This document shows, in pieces, positions 1 to 8,303 of a stretch of DNA of 64,000 bases. A program made the position numbers and the translations under genes. Origin of the DNA: Aliidongia dinghuensis (GTDB lineage Bacteria; Pseudomonadota; Alphaproteobacteria; ATCC43930; CGMCC-115725); assembly GCF_014643535.1 (NCBI RefSeq), contig NZ_BMJQ01000011.1, positions 186,001 to 250,000 on the forward strand. The letters are read 5' to 3'. How positions within the stretch are numbered: position 1 is the first letter of the stretch; every line of letters starts with the position of its first letter. Below the pieces are notes generated by a model. That model did not search any database. It was not told the origin of the DNA and saw only the letters and a program-made list of their open reading frames with translations.

Positions 1-100
1 TCGAATGGACCGCGACGGTCGCGATCCCCATCTCGCGGCACGCGCGCAGCACACGCAGCGCGATTTCCCCGCGATTGGCGATCAGCACCTTTTCGATCAT
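1..100 (-). CDS. accC: biotin carboxylase subunit of acetyl-CoA carboxylase, N-terminal fragment
   Basis: The gene runs off the left edge, so only the first 33 codons are present. They begin [20 protein letters not shown], the nearly invariant start of biotin carboxylase, which carboxylates the biotin carried by AccB with ATP and bicarbonate in the first step of fatty-acid synthesis. A CCTCCC run just before the ATG on the minus strand is not a good Shine-Dalgarno sequence, but the gene follows accB by 13 bp on the same strand, so translation is probably coupled. The partner gene directly upstream makes the call secure despite the short length. Confidence 0.93.
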   Translation of the reverse strand, partial: MIEKVLIANRGEIALRVLRACREMGIATVAVHS

Positions 101-113
101 GGGAGGGCGACGC

Positions 114-590
114 CTATTCCAGGACCAGGACGACCTGGCCGAATTCGACCGGGTTGCCGTCAGTGACCAGCAGGCGGCCGACCTTGCCGGCCTTGGGCGC
201 GCGGATCTGGTTCATCACCTTCATGGCCTCGATGATCAAGAGCGGCTGGCCGGCGGAGACCGTGTCGCCGACGCGCACGAACGGCGGGGCGCCCGGCTGG
301 GGCGAGAGATAGGCGGTGCCGACCATCGGCGACTTGACGGCGCCCGGGTGGTTGGCGAATTCCGCGTCCGGGTGCGTCGCCGCGTGGGCTTCGGCCGGGA
401 GCGGCTGGGCGGCCGCGGCCGGTGCCGCGATCGGGGCGGCATAGCTCGCGATCGGCGCCGGGCTGCGCGTCACGCGGATGCGGTGCTCGCCCCAGGCATA
501 TTCGATCTCGGTGAGCTTGGCCTCGTCGAGCAGGGTGGCGAGCTTGCGCACGCGCTCTTCATCGACGGTGAAATCGTTGGGTTTGGTCAT
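114..590 (-). CDS. accB: biotin carboxyl carrier protein of acetyl-CoA carboxylase
   Basis: A 158-residue protein carrying the biotin used by acetyl-CoA carboxylase. The C-terminal biotinyl/lipoyl domain (about 85-158) contains EAMKVMNQ, in which Lys124 is the expected biotinylation site. Upstream lie an Ala/Pro-rich flexible linker (about 43-80) and an N-terminal segment typical of AccB. Length matches the family (about 150-165). It lies between aroQ (15 bp upstream) and accC (13 bp downstream) on the same strand, the usual alphaproteobacterial aroQ-accB-accC order, and is probably co-transcribed with both. Confidence 0.97.
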   Translation of the reverse strand: MTKPNDFTVDEERVRKLATLLDEAKLTEIEYAWGEHRIRVTRSPAPIASYAAPIAAPAAAAQPLPAEAHAATHPDAEFANHPGAVKSPMVGTAYLSPQPGAPPFVRVGDTVSAGQPLLIIEAMKVMNQIRAPKAGKVGRLLVTDGNPVEFGQVVLVLE

Positions 591-605
591 GATGTTCCGA
601 AAAAG

Positions 606-1055
606 TCAGGATTCGGTGGCAAGCAGGCGGGCCATCGCGTCGAGCGCCAGCTCGTAGCCGTGGCCGCCCAGGCCGACGATGACGCCGCGCGCGACGCGCG
701 AGACGTAGGAATGATGGCGGAATTCCTCCCGCCGGTGGATGTTCGACAGGTGGACCTCGATGACCGGCAGGTCGCTCGCCGCGAGCGCGTCCATGAGGGC
801 GACCGAGGTATGGCTGTAGCCGGCGGCGTTGATGATGATGCCGTCGGCGCTGTCGCGCGCTTCCTGAACCCAGTCGATCAGCTGGCCTTCGTTGTTGCTC
901 TGGCGGAAATCCAGGTCGAGCTCCAGCGTGTCGGCCCGCTCCAGGCAGGCTTCCTCGATGTCGGCCAGGGTCTCCCTGCCATAGATCGTCGGCTCACGGA
1001 CCCCCAGCAGGTTCAGGTTGGGGCCGTTCAATACCAGGACCGTCGGTCGCGCCAC
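606..1055 (-). CDS. aroQ: type II 3-dehydroquinate dehydratase
   Basis: A 149-residue dodecameric-type (class II) dehydroquinase that converts 3-dehydroquinate to 3-dehydroshikimate. Visible motifs are [10 protein letters not shown] (9-18), the catalytic Tyr25 in [16 protein letters not shown] (76-84) and the active-site His102 in [13 protein letters not shown]. Length is exactly right for the family. It heads the aroQ-accB-accC run on the minus strand. Its product is also the substrate of the dehydroshikimate dehydratase encoded at about 6.4 kb, so this enzyme may serve both aromatic biosynthesis and quinate breakdown. That double role is inference. Confidence 0.97.
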   Translation of the reverse strand: MARPTVLVLNGPNLNLLGVREPTIYGRETLADIEEACLERADTLELDLDFRQSNNEGQLIDWVQEARDSADGIIINAAGYSHTSVALMDALAASDLPVIEVHLSNIHRREEFRHHSYVSRVARGVIVGLGGHGYELALDAMARLLATES

Positions 1056-1167
1056 TTCGCTCTTATCCAGGATCGCAGGATCGCGGGGTTATAGCACGAG
1101 CGGCCCGCCCGGCAAGCTGCCCCGTGTGACGGACGTGTGACGAAGGGGCGAATCGGCGACGAAGACG

Positions 1168-2136
1168 TCAGGCCGGCGGCCGGGCGAGCGTGAAATAGAT
1201 CATCTCCTCGGCATTGGCGATGTAGAAGCGGAGGTGCTGCAGCAGGTCCATGCCGATGATGACCTGCGGGGCGCCCGCATCGGCGCCGAACGGATGCTCG
1301 AGCGCGCCCGGCGACGTCGGCGGCAGGAGATTGACCGACGCCCTGCGGACCCGGAGCGCGCCCAACTCGAGGCTGTCGAAGGTATAGCGCGAGGCCTCGA
1401 GCCGTTTGCCGACGCTGGTGAGGATCGGACTGTCGACGGCCGAGACGCCGGGGCTGGCCGCCGTCAGTCCGAACAAATCTTCGGCCGTCTGCCATGTCAT
1501 CGCCGTGTGGCTGGTCCCGGTGTCGATGATGCCGGCAAGCGCCTTGCCGTCGATGCGGACCGTGACGTCGATCTTGCGGTCGCGGCCGCGCTTGAACGGG
1601 ATCAGGCTGTACTCGTTCGCCCAATAGACCACCTTGCCGGGGCAGTGCTCTTGGGAAAAAATCCTGATGCGGCCCGCCTCCGGATCGAATTCGAAGTCGT
1701 AAGGCATGAGCGCGTCGACGCCGAGCAGGCCGTCGAACTGGTTGTCGTAGAGCGGGTTCCTCGGGTCCGTGACCGCGACGGAGGGGAGGGTGACCGTCAG
1801 GCCGCCGAGCGTCAGCGAAAGGTTGCGGGAATGCCAGACCGTGACGTCGCCGCCGGGGCCGCGCGCCACGTCCTTGGTGATCCACCGCAGCCCGACGAAG
1901 CCCGGCACGCGGCCCTCGATGATGGTCGAGGAGGCGCCCGTGTCGAAGATCATGCGGAGCGGCGTGTCGCCGTAGCGTGCCATGACCATGATGGCGGGTG
2001 GGTCGCCCAGCCGGGCGATGGGCAGGTCCGCGCTGAGCTGCAGCTCGCAGGCGCCGGCGGCCAAGGCCGGCTCGCCGCTGAGCCAGGCGAGCGCCGCTGC
2101 GGCGATGCCCAGCACCGGTCGCGAATGCGCGCCCAT
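1168..2136 (-). CDS. exported aspartic-protease-like protein with two DTG motifs
   Basis: A 322-residue protein with an N-terminal signal peptide (hydrophobic residues about 8-20, cleavage likely near ALAAGA). Two Asp-Thr-Gly motifs, FDTGASST (64-71) and IDTGTSHT (204-211), are spaced as in a two-lobed pepsin-like or tandem retropepsin-like protease, and each is followed by hydrophobic strands typical of the fold. A GLLGVDAL segment (137-144) resembles the hydrophobic-Gly motif after the first lobe. No substrate can be inferred. It lies alone upstream of aroQ on the same strand with a gap of about 110 bp. Fold assignment is fairly firm; proteolytic activity is not shown. Confidence 0.75.
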   Translation of the reverse strand: MGAHSRPVLGIAAAALAWLSGEPALAAGACELQLSADLPIARLGDPPAIMVMARYGDTPLRMIFDTGASSTIIEGRVPGFVGLRWITKDVARGPGGDVTVWHSRNLSLTLGGLTVTLPSVAVTDPRNPLYDNQFDGLLGVDALMPYDFEFDPEAGRIRIFSQEHCPGKVVYWANEYSLIPFKRGRDRKIDVTVRIDGKALAGIIDTGTSHTAMTWQTAEDLFGLTAASPGVSAVDSPILTSVGKRLEASRYTFDSLELGALRVRRASVNLLPPTSPGALEHPFGADAGAPQVIIGMDLLQHLRFYIANAEEMIYFTLARPPA

Positions 2137-2329
2137 TCCCGTTCGACCTGCCTTCCCGCCCCATGAGGAAGTCTTGCGCCCTGGCGGGCGACTCGCCTGA
2201 GCGGCTGCATACTAACGGCATATGGGAAGGGTTGCCGGCCGGGCAAAGCACGTCGCCGTGAGGGGCGTGCCCAGAAAGAATAGGCGGTGGGTTGCTCCTG
2301 CGCCCCGACGCTTCTTGAGCTCCGACGCC

Positions 2330-2857
2330 CTACGCCCCGACCGGCCGTTTCCCCTTCCGTCCGGGTTCGAGGAACGTGAGCGCGCTCTTTTCCAGAAGCC
2401 GCATGACCCGGTCGAGCTCGGCGCGGTCCGCGTCCGAGAGCGGGGCCAAGAGCTGCTGCTCGATGGCGAGCGCGAAGGGCGCGATCTCCTCGCGAATCGC
2501 CGCCCCCTTGGGCGAGAGCCGAAGGATCGAACGGCGGCGGTCCTGCGCGTCTGTCGCACGCTCCAAGAGGCCTGCCGCCAGCATGCGCTGCACGGCGCGG
2601 CTCACGCGCACCTTGTCCATCTCGGTGCGCTCGGCCGCCTCGTTCGCCGACATGGGCCCGAAGCGCCCGACGACGGCGACGAGGCGCCATTCGGGGATCG
2701 AGAGGCCGAATTTGCGTTGATAGACTCGGGCGATCGCATTCGACACCCGATTCGACAGAATCGACAGGCGATAGGGCAGAAAGTTTTCGAGCGCCAGCGG
2801 ATCCCCCTGCGGCAACTCGTTGTTGTCTTCTGCGATTTTCATTGGCATCGGTTTCAT
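2330..2857 (-). CDS. MarR-family transcriptional regulator
   Basis: A 175-residue winged-helix regulator. The region about 45-110 has the MarR pattern: an IPEWRLVAVVGRFGPMSANE helix pair, then the recognition helix with KVRVSRAVQRM and the wing with DRRRSILRLSPKG. It is divergent from the 4-hydroxyphenylpyruvate dioxygenase gene, and a perfect 14-bp palindrome lies 4 bp before its start codon. The simplest reading is an autoregulated repressor of the neighbouring hppD that responds to an aromatic acid. The ligand is unknown. Confidence 0.88.
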   Translation of the reverse strand: MKPMPMKIAEDNNELPQGDPLALENFLPYRLSILSNRVSNAIARVYQRKFGLSIPEWRLVAVVGRFGPMSANEAAERTEMDKVRVSRAVQRMLAAGLLERATDAQDRRRSILRLSPKGAAIREEIAPFALAIEQQLLAPLSDADRAELDRVMRLLEKSALTFLEPGRKGKRPVGA

Positions 2858-2861
2858 ATGA

Positions 2862-2875
2862 AACTATCTTCTCGC
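2862..2875. promoter_or_regulatory. palindromic operator between marR and hppD
   Basis: The 14-bp sequence GTTTCATATGAAAC is a perfect palindrome sitting between the divergent MarR-type gene (start at 2857) and hppD (start at 2961). MarR dimers typically bind palindromes of this size that overlap their own promoter, so it is the likely operator for both genes. No footprint evidence exists here. Confidence 0.6.
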
Positions 2876-2960
2876 CATTATGGACTGCGCGGTGCCGCCC
2901 CCAAAGCGGATCGACCGGACAGTGCGAAAAAATCATGACACTAAAAATGCGGGAGAAGCC

Positions 2961-4076
2961 ATGACCGTCGCTCCAGATCCTGCCGCTCGCGGCACGAGAA
3001 TCGATCTCTGGGACAATCCCATGCAGACCGATGGCTTCGAATTCGTCGAATATGCGGCCCCCGATCCGGTGGCGCTCGGCCGCCTGTTCGAGCAGATGGG
3101 CTTCGTCAAGGTGGCGCGCCACCGCTCCAAGGACGTGGCGCTCTATCGCCAGGGCGAAGTCAATTTCATCGTCAACGCCGAGAAGGACAGCTTCGCCCAG
3201 GCCTTCGCCAAGCTGCACGGGCCGTGCGCCTGCGCCATGGCGTTCCGCGTCGGCGATGCGGGCTATGCTTACAAGCGCGCGCTCGAGCTGGGGGCGAAGC
3301 CCGTCGAGGGCAAGGTCGGCCCGATGGAGCTGCAGATCCCGGCGATCGAGGGCATCGGCGGCAGCCTGCTCTATCTCGTCGACCGCTACGGGCCCAAGGG
3401 CTCGATCTATGACGTCGATTTCGTGCCGCTGCCGGGCGTCGACCAGAATCCGCCGGGTGTCGGGCTGACATACATCGACCATCTGACCCACAACGTGCAT
3501 CGCGGCCGCATGGTGCAATGGGCCGACTATTACGGGAAGCTGTTCGGTTTCCGCGAGATCCGCTACTTCGACATCGAGGGCAAGCTCACGGGCCTGAAGT
3601 CCAAGGCGATGACGAGCCCGTGCGGCAAGATCCGCATTCCGATCAACGAGAGTTCGGACGACAAGAGCCAGATCGCCGAATATCTCGAGGCCTATCACGG
3701 CGAGGGCATCCAGCACATCGCCCTCGGCACCGGCACGATCTACGACACGGTCGAGACGCTGAAGGGCCGCGGCATCCCGTTCCAGACCGTGCCGGACACT
3801 TATTTCGAGCTGGTCGACAAGCGCCTGCCCGGCCATGGCGAGGACTTGGCCCGGCTCGCCAGGGACCGCATCCTGATCGACGGCGCGCCGGGTTCAGAGA
3901 ATGGCGAGGGCGGCCGGCTGCTGCTGCAGATCTTCACCCAGGAGGTGATCGGCCCGATCTTCTTCGAGATCATCCAGCGCAAGGGTGACGAAGGCTTCGG
4001 CGAGGGCAACTTCAAGGCGCTGTTCGAATCGATGGAGCTCGACCAGATCCGCCGCGGCACGCTCAAGGCAGAGTGA
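2961..4076 (+). CDS. hppD: 4-hydroxyphenylpyruvate dioxygenase
   Basis: A 371-residue Fe(II) dioxygenase that turns 4-hydroxyphenylpyruvate into homogentisate in tyrosine catabolism. It has two tandem VOC domains. The iron ligands are visible in the C-terminal half: His174 in YIDHLTHNV, His252 in IQHIAL and Glu336 in IFFEIIQRKG, with the family C-terminal GFGEGNFKALFESME. The start at 2961 is preceded by GGGAGAAG at a normal distance; an upstream in-frame ATG at 2880 lacks such a site and would add a non-family leader. Control by the divergent MarR regulator is likely. The stop overlaps the tail of the convergent LysR gene by 14 bp. Confidence 0.96.
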   Translation: MTVAPDPAARGTRIDLWDNPMQTDGFEFVEYAAPDPVALGRLFEQMGFVKVARHRSKDVALYRQGEVNFIVNAEKDSFAQAFAKLHGPCACAMAFRVGDAGYAYKRALELGAKPVEGKVGPMELQIPAIEGIGGSLLYLVDRYGPKGSIYDVDFVPLPGVDQNPPGVGLTYIDHLTHNVHRGRMVQWADYYGKLFGFREIRYFDIEGKLTGLKSKAMTSPCGKIRIPINESSDDKSQIAEYLEAYHGEGIQHIALGTGTIYDTVETLKGRGIPFQTVPDTYFELVDKRLPGHGEDLARLARDRILIDGAPGSENGEGGRLLLQIFTQEVIGPIFFEIIQRKGDEGFGEGNFKALFESMELDQIRRGTLKAE

Positions 4077-5001
4077 CGGCCTCGACCGCCGGGACGGCTT
4101 CGGCCGTCTCGGCGGCGTATTCGGCGAGGATCCAGTCGTGGAAGGCGCGGATCTTCGGCTGGTCGCGCCGGACCTTCGGATAGGCGAGAAAATAGCTGCG
4201 CCGGGAATAGAGCCGGTGCGGGAAGGGCTGGACGAGCCGTCCGCTCGCAAGCTCGTCCGCGAAAAAGGGCGGGTTGAGGAGTGCCACCCCCTGGCCCGCG
4301 ACCACGGCATTGCCCAGCATCTGCTGATTGTCGAGCCGGGCGCCTCGGGCAACGCCCGGAGACACTGGATGACCGGCGAGGGCGAACCAGGCTTCCCATG
4401 CGTCGTCGTCCTCGCGGAACAGCGGCAGCTTCAGGAGATCGGCCGGTTTCTCGAGACCGCCGATGCTGGCGATGAGCGCCGGGCTGGTCATCGGGGTGAG
4501 GGCCACCGGCATCAGTCGTTCGGCGATGAGCCCTGGCCAGTCGCCATGGCCGACACGGATCGCGACATCGACTTCCTCGGCGATCAAATCGACGACGCGG
4601 ACCGAGCTGTCGAGCCAGACGGCGAGATCGGGATGGAGCCGCTCGAACCGGCCGAGCCGAGGCACCAGCCAGTTCGACGCGAAGGTGTGCATGGTCGTAA
4701 TCTTGAGCACGCGGGCGGCTTCGCCACGGACCCCGGCGAAGGCTTCGGCGAGGCGACCGAGCGCATCGCTCACCGCGGGCGCCAACTGCTGGCCGGTCTC
4801 GGTCAGCTCGAGCCGGCGGGTGAGCCGCCGGAACAGGGGCGTGCCGACCCGATCCTCCAGCTGCTTGATCTGATAGCTTACCGCCGCCTGGGTCATGCCC
4901 AGCTCGGCCGCGGCCTTGGTGAAGCTCAAATGTCGGGCGGCCGCCTCGAACACCCGCACCGCGGCCAGCGGCGGCAGTTGGAGACCTGATCCCTTATCCA
5001 T
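4063..5001 (-). CDS. LysR-family regulator, GcvA-like
   Basis: A 312-residue LysR-type regulator. The winged helix-turn-helix is at about 10-70 (LPPLAAVRVFEAAARHLSFT and AAVSYQIKQLEDRVGTPLFR), with the GcvA-subgroup opening in which aromatic residues surround a VFEAAARH core. The C-terminal periplasmic-binding-like effector domain follows. It converges on hppD with a 14-bp overlap of the 3' ends. Its target is not obvious. Divergent to it is only the small DUF1127-like gene, so autoregulation plus control of that gene is possible. Confidence 0.88.
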   Translation of the reverse strand: MDKGSGLQLPPLAAVRVFEAAARHLSFTKAAAELGMTQAAVSYQIKQLEDRVGTPLFRRLTRRLELTETGQQLAPAVSDALGRLAEAFAGVRGEAARVLKITTMHTFASNWLVPRLGRFERLHPDLAVWLDSSVRVVDLIAEEVDVAIRVGHGDWPGLIAERLMPVALTPMTSPALIASIGGLEKPADLLKLPLFREDDDAWEAWFALAGHPVSPGVARGARLDNQQMLGNAVVAGQGVALLNPPFFADELASGRLVQPFPHRLYSRRSYFLAYPKVRRDQPKIRAFHDWILAEYAAETAEAVPAVEAVTLP

Positions 5002-5010
5002 AAAGACGCC

Positions 5011-5031
5011 TTATCGATCGACTGCTGATAA
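5011..5031. promoter_or_regulatory. possible LysR-type box
   Basis: TTATC and GATAA form 5-bp inverted arms separated by 11 bases, 10 bp upstream of the LysR start at 5001. The size and position suit a LysR operator, but short AT arms arise by chance and the call is tentative. Confidence 0.3.
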
Positions 5032-5110
5032 CTGGTTTGTCCAGGGAATCTGACGGCACCAATATATCAATCAGTCTTATGGATCGACACGGTTTTCGAA
5101 GGAGGGATCA

Positions 5111-5356
5111 ATGGCCGAGATCATACCGCTCAGGGCCACGTGCTGCGCCGATATTCCGGTCGAGCCGGTCTCGCCGACGGCATGGTTGCAGGTCTGGTTC
5201 CGCCGGCTCGTCACGCGGCGGCGCCGGGTCGGCAATGCCGACGAGCTGCCGGATCGCCTGCGACGCGACATGGGACTGGGTGCCAGGCCCTGGGAGCCGG
5301 GCCGGCATTACAGCGATTACATGACGTCTCAGGGGCTGTCGTCCGGCAACTCGTGA
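5111..5356 (+). CDS. small DUF1127-like protein
   Basis: An 81-residue basic protein. The segment RRRRVGNADELPDRLRRDMGL (about 45-64) resembles the DUF1127 motif, a short Arg-rich amphipathic segment ending in a D-hydrophobic-Gly-Leu box found in many small alphaproteobacterial proteins linked to phosphate and carbon metabolism or RNA turnover. The preceding W-x-x-WFRRL stretch also fits. An AGGAGGG ribosome site lies 4-10 bp before the ATG. It overlaps the convergent downstream LysR gene by 28 bp. The strong ribosome site is the main argument that it is real; function is unknown. Confidence 0.6.
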   Translation: MAEIIPLRATCCADIPVEPVSPTAWLQVWFRRLVTRRRRVGNADELPDRLRRDMGLGARPWEPGRHYSDYMTSQGLSSGNS

Positions 5357-6246
5357 GCCGCGGGCAGGGCGGCGGCGAGCGCGCGCAGCGTGCCGCGGAA
5401 ATCTGCCGCCGCCCGCGACAGGGGGCGCAGGCGATCGCGCACGATGGAAAGGTCGAACCATCGCTCGGGCCGGAACGGCCGCACCGTCAGGTCGGGGAAG
5501 ATGCCGCCCGTGACGCTGAATTCGTCGACCAGCGCCACGCCGGCCCCCGCCTGGACGAGCGCGCAGGCGGTATGGCCGAACCGGACCTCGACCGCAATGT
5601 CGCGCGGCACCCGCGCATCCGCGAACGCCTGCTCGATCAGCTGGCCCTGCGGCGTATCGCGGTCATAAGAAATGAGCGCATGGCCGGCGATGTCGGCCGG
5701 CGTCACGACGGGCAGCGTGGCGAGCACGTGCGTCGCCGGCAGCACGCAGACGAGGCGGCCCCGGCGCAGCCGCTCGACCTGCAGGTTCGGATGATCGCTC
5801 GGGAACATCGAGATGCCGAGGTCCGCCTGGTGGGTCAGCACCCGTTCCAGGAGCGCCGCCTGCGGCAGGATCTCGAGGCTGATGCGCAGGCCCGGGCGCT
5901 GGGCGCGGAACACGGTCACGGCGTTCGGCAGCAACGCCAGCCCTAGGCTCGGGCTGCACACGAGCCGGAGCCGGCCGATCCGGCTCAGTGCCAGATCCTG
6001 CGCCATGTCGCGGATCTGCCGGATCCCGACATAGGCCTTCTCGACCTCCTCATAGAGTGTCAGCGCCTCAACCGTCGGATAGAGCCGTCCCTTGATCCGC
6101 TCGAACAGCTTGATGCCGAGGCGATCCTCGGTATGGCGGATAAGGCGGCTCACGTTCGGCTGCGAGACGTTGAGCGAGCGCGCGGCATCGCTGATGCCGC
6201 CGGTCAGCATGATTGCCCGGAACACCTCAATTTGCCGCAGATTCAT
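5329..6246 (-). CDS. LysR-family regulator of the quinate/shikimate operon
   Basis: A 305-residue LysR regulator. The helix-turn-helix occupies about 1-60 (MNLRQIEVFRAIMLTGGISD, then SQPNVSRLIRHTEDRLGIKL), followed by a substrate-binding effector domain. The ATG at 6246 begins at the canonical MNLRQIEVF; the longer reading from 6354 adds 36 residues with no family match. It is divergent from the dehydroshikimate dehydratase gene with a perfect inverted repeat just before its start codon. It therefore probably senses quinate, shikimate or protocatechuate and activates the operon, by analogy with other LysR-controlled shikimate catabolic genes. Confidence 0.9.
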   Translation of the reverse strand: MNLRQIEVFRAIMLTGGISDAARSLNVSQPNVSRLIRHTEDRLGIKLFERIKGRLYPTVEALTLYEEVEKAYVGIRQIRDMAQDLALSRIGRLRLVCSPSLGLALLPNAVTVFRAQRPGLRISLEILPQAALLERVLTHQADLGISMFPSDHPNLQVERLRRGRLVCVLPATHVLATLPVVTPADIAGHALISYDRDTPQGQLIEQAFADARVPRDIAVEVRFGHTACALVQAGAGVALVDEFSVTGGIFPDLTVRPFRPERWFDLSIVRDRLRPLSRAAADFRGTLRALAAALPAAHELPDDSP

Positions 6247-6252
6247 GGCTAT

Positions 6253-6273
6253 CTCATAACATCGAGTTATGAG
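6253..6273. promoter_or_regulatory. LysR-type operator, perfect inverted repeat
   Basis: CTCATAAC (6253-6260) and GTTATGAG (6266-6273) are perfect 8-bp inverted arms with a 5-base spacer. The centre contains the T-N11-A signature of LysR boxes (ATAAC...GTTAT). A degenerate second copy with CATAAAC and GCATGAG lies at about 6278-6294. The pair sits between the divergent lysR gene and the shikimate operon, overlapping the leader of lysR, which suits autoregulation. Confidence 0.7.
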
Positions 6274-6374
6274 CGAGCATAAACTAGGCATGAGATGTTT
6301 TCCAGCGGCGGCGGTAATCTTCCTGTAAGAGGGCGGGCCGAACGGGTCCCGCATGGTCTATGGGAGGAGCCGAC

Positions 6375-8300
6375 ATGCAGCGCTCGATCGCGACCGTTTC
6401 GCTGAGCGGCACGCTGCCGGAAAAGCTCGAAGCGGCAGCGGCGGCCCGGTTCGACGGGGTTGAGATCTTCGAGAACGATCTCGTCTATTACGACGGCTCC
6501 CCACGCGCGGTCCGCCAGATGGCGGCCGACCTCGGCCTCGACATTCTCCTGTTCCAGCCGTTCCGCGATTTCGAAGGCGCGCCGCGCGACCGGCTCGCGC
6601 GCAACCTCGACCGGGCCGAGCGCAAGTTCGACCTGATGGCGGAACTGGGCGCGCCGGCCATCCTCGTCTGCTCCAACGTCGCGCCCGACGCGATTGGCGA
6701 CGAGGCCGTGCTGGTCGACGACCTGAGGCAGCTTGCCGAACGGGCGGCGAAGCGAGGCCTCAAGATCGGCTACGAGGCGCTCGCCTGGGGCCGGCATGTC
6801 CGGTCCTGGCATCAGGCCTGGCGCATCGTGCAAAAGGTCGATCACCCGAGCCTGGGCCTCATCCTCGACAGTTTCCACACGCTCTCGCTCAAGGACGATC
6901 TCACCGGCCTTGACCAGGTCCCGCCCGACCGGATCACCTTCGTGCAGATCGCCGATGCGCCGATCATGGCCATGGACGTGCTGGAGTGGAGCCGCCACTA
7001 CCGCTGCTTCCCCGGCCAGGGCGCCTTCGACCTCGCGTCCTTCCTGGCGCCGATCGTGGCCGGCGGCTATCGCGGGCCGCTCTCCCTTGAGATCTTCAAC
7101 GACGGTTTCCGCGCGGCGCCGCCGCGGCCCAACGCCGCCGACGGCATGCGCTCGCTCCTCCATCTCGAGGAGGTGACGGCGAGCCATCTTGCGGCGGCAC
7201 CGGCCGCGACGCGGGCCGGGCAGCGCGCGAGCCTGTTCCAGCCGCCGCCGCCGAGCCGCTACGCCGGGTTCGAATTCCTGGAATTCGCCGTCGACGAGAC
7301 GGCGGGCCCGGCGCTCGCCGGGTGGTTCGAGACCCTGGGCTTCACGCACGTAGGCCAGCACCGCTCGAAGAACGTGGCGCTCTATCGTCAGGGCGCCATC
7401 AATCTCGTGCTCAACAGCGAGCCCGATTCCTTCGCGCACGCCTATTTTTTGCTGCACGGCCCGTCGGTCTGCGCCATGGCGCTCGCGGTCGACGATCTGC
7501 AGGGGGCGCTCGACCGGGCGCTGCTCTATCACTGCCAGCCTTACGCCGGCGGCGTCGGCCCGAACGAGAGCGTGATCCCGGCGATCTGCGCGCCCGACGG
7601 CAGCCTGATCTATTTCGTCGAGGAGGGCGCTGCGCCCAGCATCTACGAGACCGATTTCGTGCCGGTCGAGGCGGCGGGCGAGGGCGGGCCTGCGCATCTC
7701 GCTTCGATCGACCATGTCTCGATCGGGCTACCGGACGGCCAGTTCGATCGCTGGCTCCTGTTCTACAAGACGGCACTCGGCTTCGTCGCCGACGACACGT
7801 TCGTCGTGCCCGATCCTTACGGCCTCGTGCGCAGCCGCGCGCTGCACAGCATCGGCGATGCGGTGCGCATCCCGCTCAACATCTCGGAAAGCCGCAACAC
7901 CGTGCTTGCCCGCTCGATCACCGCCTATGGCGGGGCCGGGGTGCAGCATATCGCGTGCGCGACCGGCGATATCCGCGCTGCGGTCGCAACTCTCCGCCAG
8001 CGCGGACTGCGCTTCCTCGCCATCCCGCGCAACTACTACGACGATCTCGCGAGCAAGTTCGGCCTCGCGCAGGAGGTCCTGGACGAGCTTGCTGCTCTCG
8101 ACATTCTCTACGACCGCGACGCCGACGGCGGGGAGTTCCTGCAGGCTTATTCGGAGGCGTTCGGCGGGCGCTTCGTGATCGAGATCGTCGAGCGCCACGG
8201 CTATCGCCAGTACGGCGCCGCGAACGCGCCGGTCCGGCTCGCGGCCCAGGCCGCCTCGGCCAGCCGCTCGCCCTACAGCTTCGACGAATTGGAAGGCTGA
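6375..8300 (+). CDS. qsuB: 3-dehydroshikimate dehydratase fused to an HPPD-like domain
   Basis: A 641-residue two-domain protein. Residues 1-270 form a xylose-isomerase-like TIM barrel with metal ligands Glu134 (GYEALAWG), Asp165 (LILDSFHT), Gln191 (FVQIADA) and Glu239 (LSLEIFND), the set seen in QuiC1/QsuB dehydratases that convert 3-dehydroshikimate to protocatechuate. Residues about 298-641 are a complete HPPD-like double VOC module that keeps an iron triad: His447, His525 and Glu603. GGAGGA lies 6 bp before the ATG at 6375; the in-frame ATG at 6360 is inside that site. It is the first gene of an operon with the shikimate dehydrogenase 3 bp behind. No oxygenase substrate is established for the second module. 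Confidence 0.9.
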   Translation: MQRSIATVSLSGTLPEKLEAAAAARFDGVEIFENDLVYYDGSPRAVRQMAADLGLDILLFQPFRDFEGAPRDRLARNLDRAERKFDLMAELGAPAILVCSNVAPDAIGDEAVLVDDLRQLAERAAKRGLKIGYEALAWGRHVRSWHQAWRIVQKVDHPSLGLILDSFHTLSLKDDLTGLDQVPPDRITFVQIADAPIMAMDVLEWSRHYRCFPGQGAFDLASFLAPIVAGGYRGPLSLEIFNDGFRAAPPRPNAADGMRSLLHLEEVTASHLAAAPAATRAGQRASLFQPPPPSRYAGFEFLEFAVDETAGPALAGWFETLGFTHVGQHRSKNVALYRQGAINLVLNSEPDSFAHAYFLLHGPSVCAMALAVDDLQGALDRALLYHCQPYAGGVGPNESVIPAICAPDGSLIYFVEEGAAPSIYETDFVPVEAAGEGGPAHLASIDHVSIGLPDGQFDRWLLFYKTALGFVADDTFVVPDPYGLVRSRALHSIGDAVRIPLNISESRNTVLARSITAYGGAGVQHIACATGDIRAAVATLRQRGLRFLAIPRNYYDDLASKFGLAQEVLDELAALDILYDRDADGGEFLQAYSEAFGGRFVIEIVERHGYRQYGAANAPVRLAAQAASASRSPYSFDELEG

Positions 8301-8303
8301 ACC

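Noticed and set aside
1028-2251. 407-codon minus-strand frame overlapping the aspartic-protease-like gene
   Set aside because: It is the alternative frame of that gene, dominated by Arg, Gly and His. The other frame has a signal peptide and two DTG motifs.
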